In this document: positions 6,099 to 6,616 of the stretch, piece after piece | Layout of the letters: every line of letters begins with the position of its first letter | Numbering within the stretch: the stretch's first letter is position 1 | Notes under the pieces: generated by a model | What the model was told of the DNA's origin: nothing | The model's database searches: none | The model's input: the letters and a program-made list of their open reading frames with translations, nothing else | Origin: Methanolinea sp. SDB | GTDB lineage: Archaea; Halobacteriota; Methanomicrobia; Methanomicrobiales; Methanospirillaceae | DNA: 6,616 nucleotides | Assembly: GCA_001412335.1 (NCBI GenBank) | Contig: LKUF01000357.1 | Location: forward strand, 1 to 6,616 | Direction: 5' to 3' | Program-made: the position numbers and the translations under genes

Positions 6099-6616
6099 AT
6101 GTCACGTATCAAGGTAAGAGTACTCGTAACAGTGCTTGTCCTCTGTGCAGCCATGGCTGCCGGGGCACAGGCAGCAACGGTGACTGCCAGCGGGGGATCC
6201 ATTCCTGCGGCGGGCCAGATAGCGAACTTTCCCATTACTGTGGACTCCCTTCCTGATGGGATAACGGGATTCAATATCACTGCAAGCCTCAGCGACCCGA
6301 CAAAAGCTGAGATCGTGGATATTTTGTTTCCCTCATGGGCCCCCCTGATCCCCGGACTCGTTCAGATCGGCCCGTTGCCGGCAGATTCAGTCTGGTATGT
6401 AGGGGTAGATTTCGGAAACCAGGTTAAGCCGGGTGCGACCAATGTCGATCTCGGTACGGTGCGGGTAAGGGGTGATGCGACCGGAACAACCGATCTGCAG
6501 GTTACGCTGAATATGTTCCAAAACGAAGGCGGAAATCCAATACCTGCATCAGTTGTCCCGGGAACCATAACGATCGGAACTGTCCCGACGACAGTCCCGA
6601 CTACAGAACCGACGAC
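6099..6616 (+). CDS. Secreted cohesin-like protein, 3' end outside the window
   Basis: Only the first 172 codons are visible. Residues 1-25 are a signal peptide: RIKVR, a hydrophobic core from V8 to A21, then cleavage after AQA at residue 25. Residues 26-160 form one beta-rich domain homologous to the cohesin-like domain at the end of the preceding gene: GFNIT at 57-61, FPSWA at 77-81, VKPGAT at 109-114, then LQVTLN. From residue 161 a Thr-Val/Glu-Pro-Thr linker begins, the kind that often joins a surface domain to the cell envelope in methanogens; a membrane or sorting anchor may follow but is not in view. ATG 6099 is supported by GAGAGGT at 6085-6091, seven bases upstream. Its job may be to bind a dockerin, possibly that of its neighbour; this is inference. 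Confidence 0.85.
   Translation, partial: MSRIKVRVLVTVLVLCAAMAAGAQAATVTASGGSIPAAGQIANFPITVDSLPDGITGFNITASLSDPTKAEIVDILFPSWAPLIPGLVQIGPLPADSVWYVGVDFGNQVKPGATNVDLGTVRVRGDATGTTDLQVTLNMFQNEGGNPIPASVVPGTITIGTVPTTVPTTEPT
6579..6616 (+). repeat. 12-base tandem repeat coding a T-(V/E)-P-T linker
   Basis: Three imperfect 12-base units, each coding Thr-Val-Pro-Thr or Thr-Glu-Pro-Thr, run to the window edge (codons 161-172) and probably continue beyond it. Such Thr/Pro linkers are flexible and often O-glycosylated. Confidence 0.7.

Overview
The window looks like a piece of a methanogenic archaeon's chromosome, most plausibly from the Methanomicrobiales or a close relative. The evidence is AT-rich TATA-type promoter stretches, GGAGGT-like ribosome binding sites, T-rich terminators without strong hairpins, and very large secreted proteins built from propeller repeats, PKD domains and Thr-Pro linkers, dense in N-glycosylation sequons. 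The order-level assignment is inference; no rRNA or methanogenesis gene is present to confirm it. All three genes lie on the + strand.

Layout: (1) 1-160 is a leader with a probable promoter and a possible hairpin. (2) 161-1687 is a complete class II lysyl-tRNA synthetase, lysS, a housekeeping gene. (3) 1688-2076 is a 389-base non-coding region. It holds a T-rich terminator, a TATA box, a 14-bp perfect palindrome where transcription should start, and a structured 5' leader. (4) 2077-5904 encodes a 1275-residue secreted protein: signal peptide, DUF7948-like N-terminal domain, seven SBBP-type propeller repeats, four PKD domains, a cohesin-like domain and a C-terminal type I-like dockerin with two calcium loops. 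(5) 5905-6098 is a short gap with a T7 terminator and a new promoter. (6) 6099 to the window end is the start of a second secreted protein with a signal peptide, a cohesin-like domain and a Thr-Val-Pro-Thr linker; it is cut by the window edge.

The most interesting point is the pair formed by the last two genes. The large protein ends in a dockerin, and the next gene opens with a domain of the same family as the cohesin-like domain just before that dockerin: both have a GYN/GFN-T motif, FPxWA exactly 19 residues later, and then V(R/K)PGxT. This suggests a two-gene, calcium-dependent cell-surface assembly module in an archaeon, resembling the adjacent cohesin/dockerin genes I recall from Archaeoglobus fulgidus. 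The large protein has no recognisable catalytic domain, so a structural, adhesive or binding role is more likely than polysaccharide breakdown. lysS has no evident functional link with this pair.
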